A stretch of 56,022 nt of DNA from Bacteroidaceae bacterium (GCA_017616445.1 JAFZYE010000027.1:1-56022); one strand, 5' to 3'; numbered from the stretch's first letter, positions 34,853 through 44,314 are shown. Program-made: numbers and translations. The notes: generated by a model not told the origin, from the sequence alone.

Positions 34853-36340
34853 CTATCTCAAAATACCTTCCTTCCTAATCGATAATGCCCCACCTGTGCT
34901 TTTCTGAAGCAGGTCGCCACGATTCAGTCCGAATGCGCCCGTAAGTGACCAACCTTTCAGCTTCAGTGGTTTGATGGTCATTTCTGCTAATACAAAATTG
35001 TTGTACTTTGTATCAGTCAAAGGGTAGTCGTATGCGCCCCAAGACCGCATGTGGGTGTAGAGAATGCGATAATGGAAACTTCTCGATGGGTCGCCCGATA
35101 TACCGAGATGCCACGCACTAATGCGGTTGTGAAAGACGGCAATTTGGTGCGATTGGTTGTATGCAGGCGATATGATGAGCGGATTTCCTAAAATCATTCC
35201 CCAGTGCTGCCATGCTCCATAGACCATGTGGCTATAGTAGCTGTCTTTTCCGCTTATCTGAATTGGGAACTGTGGGGTTGCATCGTGATAGACAGGACTG
35301 GTCTGGTCTTTGGTCGAGATGAATTCTGTGACCACCGTACTTACGAATGGATTTTTCGGAAGATGGCCCTCAATGCCCCAGAGCATGTCTTTCCATCCAT
35401 ATTGCAAGAATAGCTGCGAATGGTCGTCAAAAAAATGCTGGAAATAGCCTCGAACCGACCAACCCTTTCCTTGGTAGTTCAAGTTTCCGTACCAGCTACC
35501 TACGTGGTTTCCTTCCACGTTCTTGAAGTCGCCATCGTTGGGGTCATTTCCTCCAAATGCAAGCGCGTTCCAATAGCTTTTCAGTCCGTTGTTCATGTTC
35601 ACGTACGAAAAGTCGACGATACTGTTGTCGTCCCTTCGTTGTGTGAGGTTCCATGCGTCACCTCCGAACTGACAGTCCACCCTAATACCTCCTGTAAGGG
35701 TCAGCTTGAACTTCTGTTCATTTCCGATTTTGAAGAAGAGCGCCTTGCTGTGATAGTGCGAGTTGTTGGTGCGACGTTTGTCGGGTGTTGTGAACGTATC
35801 TTGCCAATGATTGTCTGTGTACCATCCGTATGCGATGTGTGCTTTCACTCCCAGCCACCCGTTCGTTCCTGGGACATCCCAGAAGTCGGGCATCTCAAGA
35901 CGTATCTGAGGAATCGGGTGTGTGTTCGTACTCATGACCATATCGCCAGAACTGAGTTCGTGATTGGCAAACTCCATCGGGAGTTCTTTCGCACCCACCA
36001 GAAGTCTCAGCCCTTTGTATTGCACCTCTCCATAGAGCTGCTGAAGGTCTTCATAAACGTGGTTGCGTGCGATAGCCATATCGATTCCATAACCGATAGC
36101 CCATTTGCGGGTAGAGTCGGCTTCGATGCTGCGTTTGAGGGTGCCTCTCAAAAATCCAGAATGTGGTTCAATTGACGACACACCATATTTATTACTTGTG
36201 AACCAGAATGGTGCAATATCGCCATCGCTTGTCTCTCCATGCAATTCGACTGCGTACGTGATGTCCTTCCCAAGTCGTGACACTTGAGCGTTACATAACG
36301 TTGCCGCAGCAAATAGGAATATGGAAAGTATAAGTCTCAT
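34853..36340 (-). CDS. Capsule assembly Wzi-family outer membrane protein
   Basis: 495 aa. Signal peptide MRLILSIFLFAAATLCNA. The start YAVELHGETSDGDIAPFWFT, SNKYGVSSIEPHSGFLRG and many alternating aromatic beta strands match Bacteroidetes Wzi-family (capsule assembly) proteins, which are outer membrane barrels thought to hold surface polysaccharide. It starts 9 bp after rny in the same operon. There are no capsule synthesis genes in the window. Confidence 0.8.
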   Translation of the reverse strand: MRLILSIFLFAAATLCNAQVSRLGKDITYAVELHGETSDGDIAPFWFTSNKYGVSSIEPHSGFLRGTLKRSIEADSTRKWAIGYGIDMAIARNHVYEDLQQLYGEVQYKGLRLLVGAKELPMEFANHELSSGDMVMSTNTHPIPQIRLEMPDFWDVPGTNGWLGVKAHIAYGWYTDNHWQDTFTTPDKRRTNNSHYHSKALFFKIGNEQKFKLTLTGGIRVDCQFGGDAWNLTQRRDDNSIVDFSYVNMNNGLKSYWNALAFGGNDPNDGDFKNVEGNHVGSWYGNLNYQGKGWSVRGYFQHFFDDHSQLFLQYGWKDMLWGIEGHLPKNPFVSTVVTEFISTKDQTSPVYHDATPQFPIQISGKDSYYSHMVYGAWQHWGMILGNPLIISPAYNQSHQIAVFHNRISAWHLGISGDPSRSFHYRILYTHMRSWGAYDYPLTDTKYNNFVLAEMTIKPLKLKGWSLTGAFGLNRGDLLQKSTGGALSIRKEGILR

Positions 36341-36349
36341 TAGGGTTTG

Positions 36350-37882
36350 TTATTTTGCGAAACTGATTGCACGTGTCTCTCGAATGACAGTTATCTTCAC
36401 CTGTCCAGGATAAGTCATCTCGTCTTGAATCTTCTTTGCGATGTCATTGCTGAGAATTTCTGTCTCCGCATCTGTAATCTTATCTGCTCCTACGATAACA
36501 CGCAGTTCTCGTCCTGCCTGGATTGCATAGGTCTTGGTCACTCCAGGATAGCTCATTGCGAGTTCCTCAAGGTCGTGCAGACGTTTGATGTATGCTTCTA
36601 CGATTTCACGGCGAGCACCTGGACGAGCACCAGAGATGGCATCGCAGACCTGTACGATAGGGGCGAGTAGGGTAGTCATCTCCATCTCGTCGTGGTGAGC
36701 TCCGATGGCATTACAGATATCTGGTTTCTCCTTACACTGCTCGGCCAATTTCGCACCGTAAAGTGCGTGTGGAGTTTCTGGGTCTTCATCAGGCACCTTT
36801 CCTATATCGTGGAGCAGACCGGCACGACGCGCTTTCTTTGGGTTCAGTCCCAGTTCTGCTGCCATGATGGCACAGAGGTTGGCTGTCTCGCGTGCGTGCT
36901 GCAGCAGGTTCTGTCCGTATGATGAACGGTATTTCATCTTTCCGATGATACGAATCAGTTCTGGGTGCAAACCATGAATACCCATATCGATAGCTGTACG
37001 TTTACCTGTTTCGATAATTTCCTCTTCAAGTTGTTTCTTCACCTTCGTTACCACCTCTTCGATACGTGCTGGGTGAATACGTCCGTCGGCTACCAACTGA
37101 TGGAGAGCGAGACGGCAAATCTCACGGCGTACAGGGTCGAAGGCACTGATGACGATTGCTTCTGGAGTGTCGTCCACCACGAGTTCGGTACCTGTTGCTG
37201 CTTCAAGAGCACGGATGTTACGTCCTTCACGTCCGATCACACGACCTTTAATTTCATCGGTCTCCAGATGGAACACCGTCACAGAGTTCTCGATTGCTGT
37301 TTCAGTTGCTACACGCTGAATACTCTGTATCACGATACGCTTTGCCTCCTTGTTGGCAGTCATCTTCGCATCGTCCACAATCTCGTTGATATACTGCTGT
37401 GCCTGGGTGCGGGCTTCGTCCTTCATGGTTTCAATCAGATGGTCTTTCGCTTCTTCAGCCGACAGACCGCTGATAGCTTCCAGTCTTGTACGCTCCTGTG
37501 ACTGGAGCTCTTCCAGTTCTGCGCGTTTCTTGTCGTTATTTGCAATCTTTGTTTCCAGACTCTGGGTCAGGCTGTCACATTCCTGTTTCTTGCGAATCAA
37601 CTCTTCGTGACGCTGATTGAGCGAAATCTCGCGTTGTTTCAGGCGGCTCTCAATCTGTTGCAGTTTCGAGTTGCGTTGGGCAACCTCCTTCTCCAATTCA
37701 GCTTTCTTGTTGAGAAATTTCTCCTTCACTTCGAGCAGTTTCTGGCTTTTGATGGCTTCTGCTTCATTCTTGGCAGTATTGATTGACTGGTTGTAGGTCT
37801 GCTTGAGGACATACCTGAACAACAGGTATCCCAATGCAGCTCCGACGATGATACCAGCTACTGATGCAATTATTATTTCCAT
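36350..37882 (-). CDS. rny: Ribonuclease Y
   Basis: 510 aa, normal length. An N-terminal membrane helix ([19 protein letters not shown]) is followed by a long coiled coil (about 30-190; [20 protein letters not shown]), a KH domain ([19 protein letters not shown]) and an HD phosphohydrolase domain ([19 protein letters not shown], with GAHHDEMEM). It is a membrane-bound endoribonuclease that starts mRNA turnover. The operon order coiled-coil protein, zapA, rny is seen in many Bacteroidetes. Confidence 0.95.
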   Translation of the reverse strand: MEIIIASVAGIIVGAALGYLLFRYVLKQTYNQSINTAKNEAEAIKSQKLLEVKEKFLNKKAELEKEVAQRNSKLQQIESRLKQREISLNQRHEELIRKKQECDSLTQSLETKIANNDKKRAELEELQSQERTRLEAISGLSAEEAKDHLIETMKDEARTQAQQYINEIVDDAKMTANKEAKRIVIQSIQRVATETAIENSVTVFHLETDEIKGRVIGREGRNIRALEAATGTELVVDDTPEAIVISAFDPVRREICRLALHQLVADGRIHPARIEEVVTKVKKQLEEEIIETGKRTAIDMGIHGLHPELIRIIGKMKYRSSYGQNLLQHARETANLCAIMAAELGLNPKKARRAGLLHDIGKVPDEDPETPHALYGAKLAEQCKEKPDICNAIGAHHDEMEMTTLLAPIVQVCDAISGARPGARREIVEAYIKRLHDLEELAMSYPGVTKTYAIQAGRELRVIVGADKITDAETEILSNDIAKKIQDEMTYPGQVKITVIRETRAISFAK

Positions 37883-37914
37883 TGTCGTTTAATTGGTTTT
37901 ATATGTTAATGAAT

Positions 37915-37961
37915 AACGCACAAACTCAGCTTGCAAACAGTCTTGCAATCTGAAAATGTGC
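37915..37961 (-). promoter_or_regulatory. Structured RNA hairpin between zapA and rny
   Basis: On the minus strand, CGCACA pairs with TGTGCG across an inner stem CAGATTGCAA / TTGCAAGCTG (one mismatch), giving a ~47-nt two-part stem-loop in the zapA-rny gap. No U run follows, so it is not a normal terminator. It could set mRNA processing or attenuation. Confidence 0.5.
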
Positions 37962-37998
37962 GCATGTTAAAATCTCATGATGTGTGATGAGCTGTCGA

Positions 37999-38295
37999 CT
38001 ACTTCTTGATGAGTTCGTCAATCTCCTTCTCAAGTGATGCGATGATGCTGTACACAGGGCTCTGGTCGTTCTTGTTTTCTGCAGTCAAAGCCTTGATTTC
38101 TGAGTTGAGCATCACCATGATATCGTAGTATCGCTCGTTTGGAACGCTCTTGTATCGCTCACGCACCGTGATGAGCTGCTGGTTTACATTTCCTGCAGCC
38201 TTACGGATTACGGCCTCCTGTTCAGGGTCCGTCACAGTCATCGGTAGTAACATGTTATCGATGTTTACGTGTATTGTGAGTTTTTTTGCTTCCAT
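37999..38295 (-). CDS. zapA: Cell division protein ZapA
   Basis: 98 aa. The N terminus KKLTIHVNIDNMLLPMTVTD is the ZapA globular domain, DPEQEAVIRKAAGNVNQQLI starts the dimer helix, and the C-terminal half is a coiled coil (YYDIMVMLNSEIKALTAENK; SLEKEIDELIKK). ZapA binds and bundles FtsZ at mid-cell. Located 21 bp after the coiled-coil gene and upstream of rny. Confidence 0.85.
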   Translation of the reverse strand: MEAKKLTIHVNIDNMLLPMTVTDPEQEAVIRKAAGNVNQQLITVRERYKSVPNERYYDIMVMLNSEIKALTAENKNDQSPVYSIIASLEKEIDELIKK

Positions 38296-38316
38296 TTCTC
38301 ATCGTTCGGAAGGCTG

Positions 38317-38652
38317 TCAGAACTTGGTGTCATCACCTTGCTCGTCCACAGCAACCTCCTCAGCATTTAATAATCCGATGCATCGATTGATTTCGCGCAC
38401 TAGCCTCGTCATGCGTAGCTTGGCGTTCTTGATGTCGCCGTCGCTGATTTCCACAAACTTGGCTATTTTCAGATGCTGATAGTTCTCATCTACCGATTTC
38501 AGTTCGCTGGTCAGTCGGGCAATTTCCTCGTCCTTCTCTCCCAGTTTGACTTGCAGACGTGCTACTTCGTCCTGTAGGTTCCGATACTGCAGGAGGAGCT
38601 GTCTCACCCTTGCCTCGAAATTCCGGATTTGCTGTTGCTCGTCGCTTGTCAT
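38317..38652 (-). CDS. Coiled-coil protein upstream of zapA (ZapB-like role possible)
   Basis: 111 aa. Residues about 8-65 are a continuous coiled coil (QQIRNFEARVRQLLLQYRN; LGEKDEEIARLTSELKSVD), followed by DGDIKNAKLRMTRLVREINR and an acidic tail. No signal peptide. Its constant place before zapA suggests a partner in division, similar to ZapB, but sequence alone does not show this. Confidence 0.7.
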   Translation of the reverse strand: MTSDEQQQIRNFEARVRQLLLQYRNLQDEVARLQVKLGEKDEEIARLTSELKSVDENYQHLKIAKFVEISDGDIKNAKLRMTRLVREINRCIGLLNAEEVAVDEQGDDTKF

Positions 38653-38742
38653 TCTCTGAAAACCATTAAATCAAACTACCATCCTTATATTTTTTTCTTC
38701 AATAATCTAAAGTCTATGGTCTAAAGCCTAAAGTCTCACCAC

Positions 38743-39387
38743 TTACTTCTTGACCTTGGCTTCCGCTTTCTCCATCTCCTCTTGCGAGGGTTTAGGTTCT
38801 TTCTTGGCCAGCGTGATTACGTTATACACGTATTCGTTCACCCAAGCCTGAGAGAACCCTAAGGATTTCTGGTACTTACGCACAGCAGCGACCGCTTTAC
38901 GCTCGCCGTCGTCGCTCCAGTCGTTTTTCGTAAAGATGTCGTTCACCGTCTTCTCCACCATCACCTTCAGTGCCTTTTTCAGGAACGACGGGATGCGGAA
39001 CTTCCATTTCATCATGTTACCCACAACCATCATCAAGTCCTGCGTGAAACCGGAGAAAAGGAACATATAGTTCCTCACGTCGTTCACGTTCTTACAGTTC
39101 TTTTTGATGCTCTGGTCAATCTCCTTGAAGAAGTTGTCGCTGATGCCATACAGGTCCTGCAGCATCTTTTGACAAGCCTTCTTCTCGCCGACACCCAATT
39201 TGTTATTCACAGTGGCGATATGGAGCGAACGCTTGAACGCAATCAAGTCTGGCAAAGCCGACATGTTCGAAATGCCCAGACTCGAAGCCAGCACACTTTG
39301 GAAGTACACCCTTATCAGGGTCATGAAATCCTCCATGCCACCTACATTCGCCTTCTGCTTTTTCTTAAAAAAATCTATAAAACTCAT
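38743..39387 (-). CDS. Conserved hypothetical cytoplasmic protein (214 aa)
   Basis: Begins MSFIDFFKKKQKANVGGMED. It is helical, with LYGISDNFFKEIDQSIKKNC, a hydrophobic segment MFLFSGFTQDLMMVVGNMMKW, FRIPSFLKKALKVMVEKTVN and a lysine/glutamate-rich C terminus. The N-terminal and C-terminal basic segments could allow membrane contact, but there is no true transmembrane helix. I do not know the family. First gene of the leftward operon; its promoter is at 39466. Confidence 0.7.
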   Translation of the reverse strand: MSFIDFFKKKQKANVGGMEDFMTLIRVYFQSVLASSLGISNMSALPDLIAFKRSLHIATVNNKLGVGEKKACQKMLQDLYGISDNFFKEIDQSIKKNCKNVNDVRNYMFLFSGFTQDLMMVVGNMMKWKFRIPSFLKKALKVMVEKTVNDIFTKNDWSDDGERKAVAAVRKYQKSLGFSQAWVNEYVYNVITLAKKEPKPSQEEMEKAEAKVKK

Positions 39388-39465
39388 TAATAATTACTTT
39401 TAGTTTAGGCTTTAGCCCTTAGTCTTTAGCCCGATGGGGGCTTTTGCCTTTCAACTTTCAAAATG

Positions 39466-39473
39466 CAAAGATA
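39466..39473 (-). promoter_or_regulatory. -7 box of the leftward zapA-rny operon
   Basis: TATCTTTG on the minus strand, about 80 nt before the start codon of the 214-aa gene. The -33 region is not clear. Confidence 0.5.
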
Positions 39474-39705
39474 GGTAAAATATATTAAACCGCCATTCGA
39501 TTCTGCAAAAAACTGCAAAAAAAATACAATTCGGTACGAATTCCAAGATAATCAGTACAAAAAAACGTTAATTCGTCCACCGAAATAGATGTCGCCTTCG
39601 TAATTCGAAACACATATTTTTACTGCTTATTCCCCTATAGTTTTCCGCAGCCATTCCTCATCAGTCGCTCTAATTACCTTTTTTTTGCATTTTTCTCTCA
39701 AATTA
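39474..39705. other. Divergent intergenic region
   Basis: AT-rich sequence between the leftward zapA-rny operon and the LRR gene; I see no gene in it. Confidence 0.5.
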
Positions 39706-39737
39706 TTTGGAGGGTATTTAATAATGTTGTATATTTG
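39706..39737 (+). promoter_or_regulatory. Promoter of the LRR protein gene
   Basis: TTTG at 39706-39709, a 20-nt gap, then TATATTTG at 39730-39737. Transcript start near 39744. Confidence 0.75.
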
Positions 39738-39765
39738 CCGTCAAAGATAACGAATGATAATGATT

Positions 39766-40956
39766 ATGAAAAAACTATTCTTCTTTATGATGGCTCTGCT
39801 ACCTGTCGTGGCATGGGCTGCTGTGGGCGATGAGTTCGCGGCTGACGGCTTGAAGTATAAGGTGACGAGCGAAAGCCCGAAGACAGTTGAGTTGACTCGT
39901 TTTGACAAAGAAAGACCTAAGGGAACATTGACTATTCCTGCTACCGTGAACGGCTATTCCGTGACAAGCATCGGCACGTATGCGTTCAAAGGCTGCGATG
40001 GCATAACTTCAGTCGAGATTCCGGGAAGTGTGACGAGCATCGGCACATACGCGTTCTGTTATTGCTATGGCCTGACAAGCGTTACCATCGGCAATGGCGT
40101 GTCATCCATCGGTGATTATGCGTTCTTTAGTTGCACACATCTTGCGTCTCTCACCGTCCCTGCCAATGTGAGGACTATTGGAGTCGCTGCCTTCGTTGCC
40201 TGCTATGACCTGAAGTCTGTCACCATTACTGCCGGTGTGACCTCCATCGGCGAACAAGCGTTTGCTAAATGCAATAGTTTGGTATCTGTCAACATCCCGG
40301 AGAGCGTAACCAGTCTCCACCCAATGGCATTCAAAGAATGCACCAACTTGGAATCCATTACGGTAGCGCAAGGAAACGAGCATTACAAGAGCGTGGACGG
40401 TGTGCTGTTCGATAAAGGAATGACTACACTTATCCGGTATCCTGAAAACAAGAAACTGACGAACTACGCCATTCCCGTTGGTGTAACAAAGATCGACACC
40501 ATGGCATTCCACAGTTGCTCAGGCTTGCAAGCCGTCACTATCCCAGCCAGTGTGACGACGATCTCTCGCTATGCCTTCTCTATCTGCAAGGGTATGGAAT
40601 CTTTCACTGTGGATGCAGGAAACAAGTATTACAAAAGCGTGGACGGTGTGCTGTTCGATAAAGGCATGACCACGCTCATCCTTTATCCTGAAAACAAGAA
40701 ATCGACGAGCTACACCATTCCATCCGGTGTGACGACCATCAAAGAAGCTTTCATTAGATGTCCGGGTTTGACAACCGTCACCATTCCTGCCAGTGTGACC
40801 CGCATTGACAACCTGGCATTCGCGTCCTGCGCAGACCTGGAAACTGTCAGCATTGCTAAAGGCTCGAAACTGAAAAGTGTCGGTAGTGATCCGTTCTATC
40901 GCTGCGAAAAACTGGCCCCCGTTGTCTACCCTCCAGGAGTGGAAGTGGTGCGCTAA
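39766..40956 (+). CDS. Secreted BspA-like leucine-rich repeat protein
   Basis: 396 aa from the third ATG (39766, MKKLFFFMMALLPVVAWA), which gives the best signal peptide; ATGs at 39754 and 39760 are alternatives. The body is a run of LRR_5 units of about 23 residues (SVTSIGTYAFKGCDGITSVEIP in pieces), typical of BspA/TpLRR surface proteins. Two units contain an inserted segment (KSVDGVLFDKGMTTLI, then YPENKK), about residues 209-230 and 289-310, that are nearly the same, a recent internal duplication. No C-terminal sorting domain is seen (ends PPGVEVVR), so the final location is uncertain. Confidence 0.85.
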   Translation: MKKLFFFMMALLPVVAWAAVGDEFAADGLKYKVTSESPKTVELTRFDKERPKGTLTIPATVNGYSVTSIGTYAFKGCDGITSVEIPGSVTSIGTYAFCYCYGLTSVTIGNGVSSIGDYAFFSCTHLASLTVPANVRTIGVAAFVACYDLKSVTITAGVTSIGEQAFAKCNSLVSVNIPESVTSLHPMAFKECTNLESITVAQGNEHYKSVDGVLFDKGMTTLIRYPENKKLTNYAIPVGVTKIDTMAFHSCSGLQAVTIPASVTTISRYAFSICKGMESFTVDAGNKYYKSVDGVLFDKGMTTLILYPENKKSTSYTIPSGVTTIKEAFIRCPGLTTVTIPASVTRIDNLAFASCADLETVSIAKGSKLKSVGSDPFYRCEKLAPVVYPPGVEVVR

Positions 40957-40970
40957 TTGATGATAGGGGA

Positions 40971-41020
40971 ACCCTGAAAGGGTGACATAATAAAGGCGGG
41001 GGTGTAAGCCCCCGTTTTTG
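40971..41020 (+). terminator. Two-hairpin element acting as terminator of the LRR gene
   Basis: ACCCTGAAAGGGT hairpin (40971-40983), GACATAATAAA, then a GGGGG-TGTAAG-CCCCC hairpin (40998-41013) followed by TTTTTG. Same layout as the repeat at 55310-55358. The second hairpin plus T-run is a good terminator. Confidence 0.7.
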
Positions 41021-41040
41021 TGTACATGGTCGCAACCACA

Positions 41041-41087
41041 AGCCCTGCAGGGGCGGCAGATTATTTATATGTCGCTCCTGCAGGGCT
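41041..41087 (-). repeat. Dispersed hairpin element (GCGACATAT family)
   Basis: Perfect 11-bp outer stem AGCCCTGCAGG (41041-41051) / CCTGCAGGGCT (41077-41087). The interior contains ATATGTCGC, i.e. GCGACATAT on the minus strand. Confidence 0.7.
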
Positions 41088-41197
41088 AGACATTAGTGGA
41101 AGGAAGGTGGGAAAGCACTAGGGTATAAAAGGTGAAAGACTACCGAACAAAAGGTGATTTGCTCCTTTACAAAAGGTAGGAGGAAGGAGGGTAAAGT

Positions 41198-41281
41198 TAA
41201 ATCCGTGACAATGATTGTTAAATCTGCGACATTGATTGATAAATCCACGTCATTGATTGTTAAATCCACGTCATGGATTGA
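41198..41281. repeat. 21-bp minisatellite, four copies
   Basis: Four tandem units of the type TTAAATCC(A/G)(C/T)G(T/A)CA followed by TTGATTG, varying at a few positions. On the minus strand it would encode a DLTINDV-type heptapeptide repeat, but no real gene is present. Confidence 0.85.
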
Positions 41282-41402
41282 ATGTTTTAAGATAGAGTTA
41301 TAGAAACTAAAAGATGAGAGAATGAGAAATTGAAACAAGCTGGAGAAGGAAGAAAAGATAAGATAAGAATTAGGAGCGAAGCTGCAACATTCACAAACAA
41401 AA

Positions 41403-41434
41403 ACGGACAAGGTGCTGATTCCTTGCCCGTTTCT
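41403..41434 (-). terminator. Terminator of the xylanase gene
   Basis: On the minus strand AACGGGCAAGG-AATCAGCA-CCTTGTCCGTT followed by TTTGTTTG. Located 23 bp after the xylanase stop. Confidence 0.8.
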
Positions 41435-41456
41435 GTTGTATGGAAATAAACAGAGT

Positions 41457-44123
41457 TTACTTCACGAAGATCTTCTTGCCGTCAACGATGTTGATGCCTC
41501 GCTGCATGGTGTTGATTCGCTGTCCTGAGATGTTGTACAGCTGCTTTGGCTGGAACATGTTGTTGGTGATGTCGTTGATGCCAGTGGCAGTGCAGATGAG
41601 TTCAATCTTGTCAATATTGCAGTACGCTCCAACGATGGTGATGCGGAAGGTCTGCTTGCCCAAAGCCAGCTCCTTGCTGAGTGTTCCTTCAACGGTCTTG
41701 TAGGTTCCCCAGTCGTTATCGCCAGTCTGTGGTACCGATACAGATGCAAGTTCTGTGACGGTCTCTCCGTCAGACAGTCCGATGCTGAATGAAGATGAAC
41801 TGTTTCCTGACGATACGGTTGCCTTGTATTTGTATGTTCCGGCAGCTGTCACATTAACAGTGTATTCATACCATTCGCCTGCTACGGTGTAACCCAGTGC
41901 ATATCCACCGTTTCCTGATACGATTTCCACTCCTTCCTTATCGGAACGGTAGCTGCCCTGACTCTCGTCTTCTGAATCGGAATCATGGAAGGTGAATCCT
42001 TCGCCTCCCTTATCGAAGTTTTCTGCTTCGAAGATGCCTGGTATGTCTACAGATTTATAAGGTGTACGTTTGTTGTTGACCTTCAGCACATACGATGCGA
42101 TGTTGGACTCCTTGCCTTCTGAATCGATGGCTACAGCTGTGAACTCGTATGATCCAACGGTTGATGGCTTGTAGTTGTACTCGTAAGGTGCTGCAGTAAA
42201 GGTCTTCACAACCTTGTCGTTGAGCGACAGCTTCACGCTTGCAATGGTTGTGTTCGGAGCTGTTGCTTCGACCTTGATGACCGTCGTTTCGCCAACTGTA
42301 GCAGGAGCAGGATCGGCTGTGATGGCCAACTGGATGTCGTCGTTGAGGTCAACATGACGGAATTTGATCTTGTCGATGTTACAGCTGCTACCAGTGATAT
42401 CGAGGTGAAGTATCTGCTTACCTTCTGGGAGCGGAATGAGGAGACGTCCGCTTACGGTGCGGTAGGTGTCCCAGTTGCTGCTTCCTGTCTGTGGAACAGA
42501 AATGACATCGGTGAGGTCGTCGAACTTGTCACCATTTACGAGTGAGAGTTTGAACGATGATCCTGTAGTTCCTGATGAAACGGTAGCTTCGTAGATATAT
42601 ACTCCAGGCTCAGTCACGTTGACCGTATATTCGAGCCATTCGCCAGATGAGGTGTAACCAATAGCATTTCCGCCGTTACCCTTGACGATATCCACACCAC
42701 CTCCGTCGTTACGGTAGTTCTTCACGTCGCCTTCGTTGTTGTTATCGGAATCGTGGAAAGCGATACCGTCAGCTCCAGAGTCATAGTCCTCAGCCTGTAC
42801 GATGCCAGGAAGGTTGATTTCCTTGAAAGGAGCACGTGGCTTATAGACTGTGAAAGCTCCGTAGCGTGTGTATTCGTTTCCATCGGTCGTTACGGCTACA
42901 GCTTTCAACTCGTATGTGCCGATAGCCTCAGGAGTGTATTCGAGTTCGTATGGTGCTTCGGTGAGGGTCTTATAGAGCTTGTTCTTCACGTAGAAGTCGA
43001 TGTGGTCAATCGTTTTTGTGCGCATCTTGGCACGAATGGTGATTGGCATTGGATCGCCTTGAGTTGCGCTGATAGATTGTGGCTTGATATAGAGCGATGC
43101 TTCCTTCTTCATGCCTGGGAGCGGGCTCTTTGCTTTGATGGCACTTTCTTCCTTCATGTATTTGCGCAGCCAGGTCATCGCAGGACGGTCCTTGCCGTCT
43201 TTGATGATACCAGAGTTACTAACCCAAGTGGCTCCGTGGATGTAACCCCAGATGGTGATGCCTGCGCAGTACTCAGCTTCCCACATGATTGGGAAGATGT
43301 TTTCGTATTGTTGTCTTTGCTGGGCATCGTTCTCGATGTCGATATCCAACTCGGTGATATACATAGGCATCCTAAGTGCGTTTTGTTGCTTGTCCATTAC
43401 AGACTTCAAGGTGCTTGCACTGATGTTGTTCACATCGTGTGACTGATTTCCGTAGGCATCGATAGGAGCACCTGCGTCACGCAAAGTCTTTACCAAATCG
43501 ATGTAATTATCTACATCTCCATTGTTAGGATTCAATGAGTTGTAGTCGTTGTAGATGAGGATGGCATTCGGCCAGCGCTCGTAGGCCAACTCGAAGGCTT
43601 TGATGAGCCAGTCGTAGCCGGTCTTTCCTCCACCACCTAATGACTCTTTCATCATGGGGTTACCCTGCTGGTGCATGCCTATAGCCTCGTTGACCACGTC
43701 GATCATCTCAAGGTTAGGGTATTTCCTCTTGGCGGCATCCATCCACTTAACGATAGAGTTATAGCGCTCGGAAACAGAGAGGTTGGACAGCCAGTTAGGA
43801 TACTGAGAACCCCAAACGAGTGCGTGGAACTTGAAGAGGAAGTTGTGCTGCTTGGCATAGTTGACAGCTCTGTCGGCTCCTGACCAGTTATAACTTCCAC
43901 GAGTACCTTCGACCGATCCCCACTTGGATTCGTTCTCGCAGGTGATTTGGTTCCACATGGTGTAGTACTGAGGCACTCCTCCTCCTACATCGACGCTATA
44001 ACGAGTGGTGATGTTTCCCAAGAACTTGTCTGGGTTTTGTGACAGCTGTGCATTTGCTGTCTGAGAGATGAGCAGTAGTAACAGTGCGCTCATCAGGATT
44101 TTGATAGGTAATAAATGTTTCAT
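41457..44123 (-). CDS. Secreted GH10 endo-1,4-beta-xylanase with two CBM6 modules
   Basis: 888 aa from the ATG at 44123 (MKHLLPIKILMSALLLLLIS), which opens a signal peptide; a frame starting at 44171 is longer but spoils it. The GH10 barrel covers about 30-345: WNQITCENESKWGSVEG, FHALVWGSQYPNWL, acid/base Glu146 in DVVNEAIG and nucleophile Glu258 in ITELDID. Then follow twice an Ig-like spacer and a CBM6-type module (PGIVQAEDYDSG...; PGIFEAENFDKGG...). The C-terminal LYNISGQRINTMQRGI and KKIFVK is a T9SS sorting-type end. It would cut xylan outside the cell or at the surface. No SusC/SusD pair or other xylan genes lie next to it, so it is a lone enzyme gene here. Confidence 0.92.
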   Translation of the reverse strand: MKHLLPIKILMSALLLLLISQTANAQLSQNPDKFLGNITTRYSVDVGGGVPQYYTMWNQITCENESKWGSVEGTRGSYNWSGADRAVNYAKQHNFLFKFHALVWGSQYPNWLSNLSVSERYNSIVKWMDAAKRKYPNLEMIDVVNEAIGMHQQGNPMMKESLGGGGKTGYDWLIKAFELAYERWPNAILIYNDYNSLNPNNGDVDNYIDLVKTLRDAGAPIDAYGNQSHDVNNISASTLKSVMDKQQNALRMPMYITELDIDIENDAQQRQQYENIFPIMWEAEYCAGITIWGYIHGATWVSNSGIIKDGKDRPAMTWLRKYMKEESAIKAKSPLPGMKKEASLYIKPQSISATQGDPMPITIRAKMRTKTIDHIDFYVKNKLYKTLTEAPYELEYTPEAIGTYELKAVAVTTDGNEYTRYGAFTVYKPRAPFKEINLPGIVQAEDYDSGADGIAFHDSDNNNEGDVKNYRNDGGGVDIVKGNGGNAIGYTSSGEWLEYTVNVTEPGVYIYEATVSSGTTGSSFKLSLVNGDKFDDLTDVISVPQTGSSNWDTYRTVSGRLLIPLPEGKQILHLDITGSSCNIDKIKFRHVDLNDDIQLAITADPAPATVGETTVIKVEATAPNTTIASVKLSLNDKVVKTFTAAPYEYNYKPSTVGSYEFTAVAIDSEGKESNIASYVLKVNNKRTPYKSVDIPGIFEAENFDKGGEGFTFHDSDSEDESQGSYRSDKEGVEIVSGNGGYALGYTVAGEWYEYTVNVTAAGTYKYKATVSSGNSSSSFSIGLSDGETVTELASVSVPQTGDNDWGTYKTVEGTLSKELALGKQTFRITIVGAYCNIDKIELICTATGINDITNNMFQPKQLYNISGQRINTMQRGINIVDGKKIFVK

Positions 44124-44168
44124 AAACGTTTTGGTTATAATGTTGTAAAAAAGTTGTTTTTGGTGATG

Positions 44169-44176
44169 CAAAGGTA
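44169..44176 (-). promoter_or_regulatory. -7 box of the xylanase gene
   Basis: TACCTTTG on the minus strand, about 46 nt before the start codon. Confidence 0.55.
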
Positions 44177-44292
44177 GTAAATAAAACTGAAAAGTGAAAA
44201 ACGAAAAGTAAAAAATCTATGTTTTCGCATATAAAAATACGAAAAAGTTGAATAGTTTAAAGGTTTAATTACTCCAAAATAAAGAATTGTTG

Positions 44293-44314
44293 TAACTTTG
44301 CAGTTCGAAACGAA
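44293..44314 (+). promoter_or_regulatory. -7 box and 5' hairpin of pheT
   Basis: TAACTTTG at 44293-44300. A short TTCG-AAA-CGAA hairpin follows at 44304-44314, near the expected 5' end of the mRNA. Confidence 0.55.

Noticed and set aside
34853-36340. Capsule or polysaccharide locus
   Set aside because: Only a Wzi-family protein is present; there are no glycosyltransferase or export genes nearby.
41093-41410. 105-codon minus-strand frame with a heptapeptide repeat
   Set aside because: The repeat comes from a 21-bp minisatellite between two terminators; no promoter or ribosome-binding context.
41457-44123. Xylan utilisation locus (PUL)
   Set aside because: No SusC/SusD pair, regulator or other carbohydrate genes flank the xylanase in this window.
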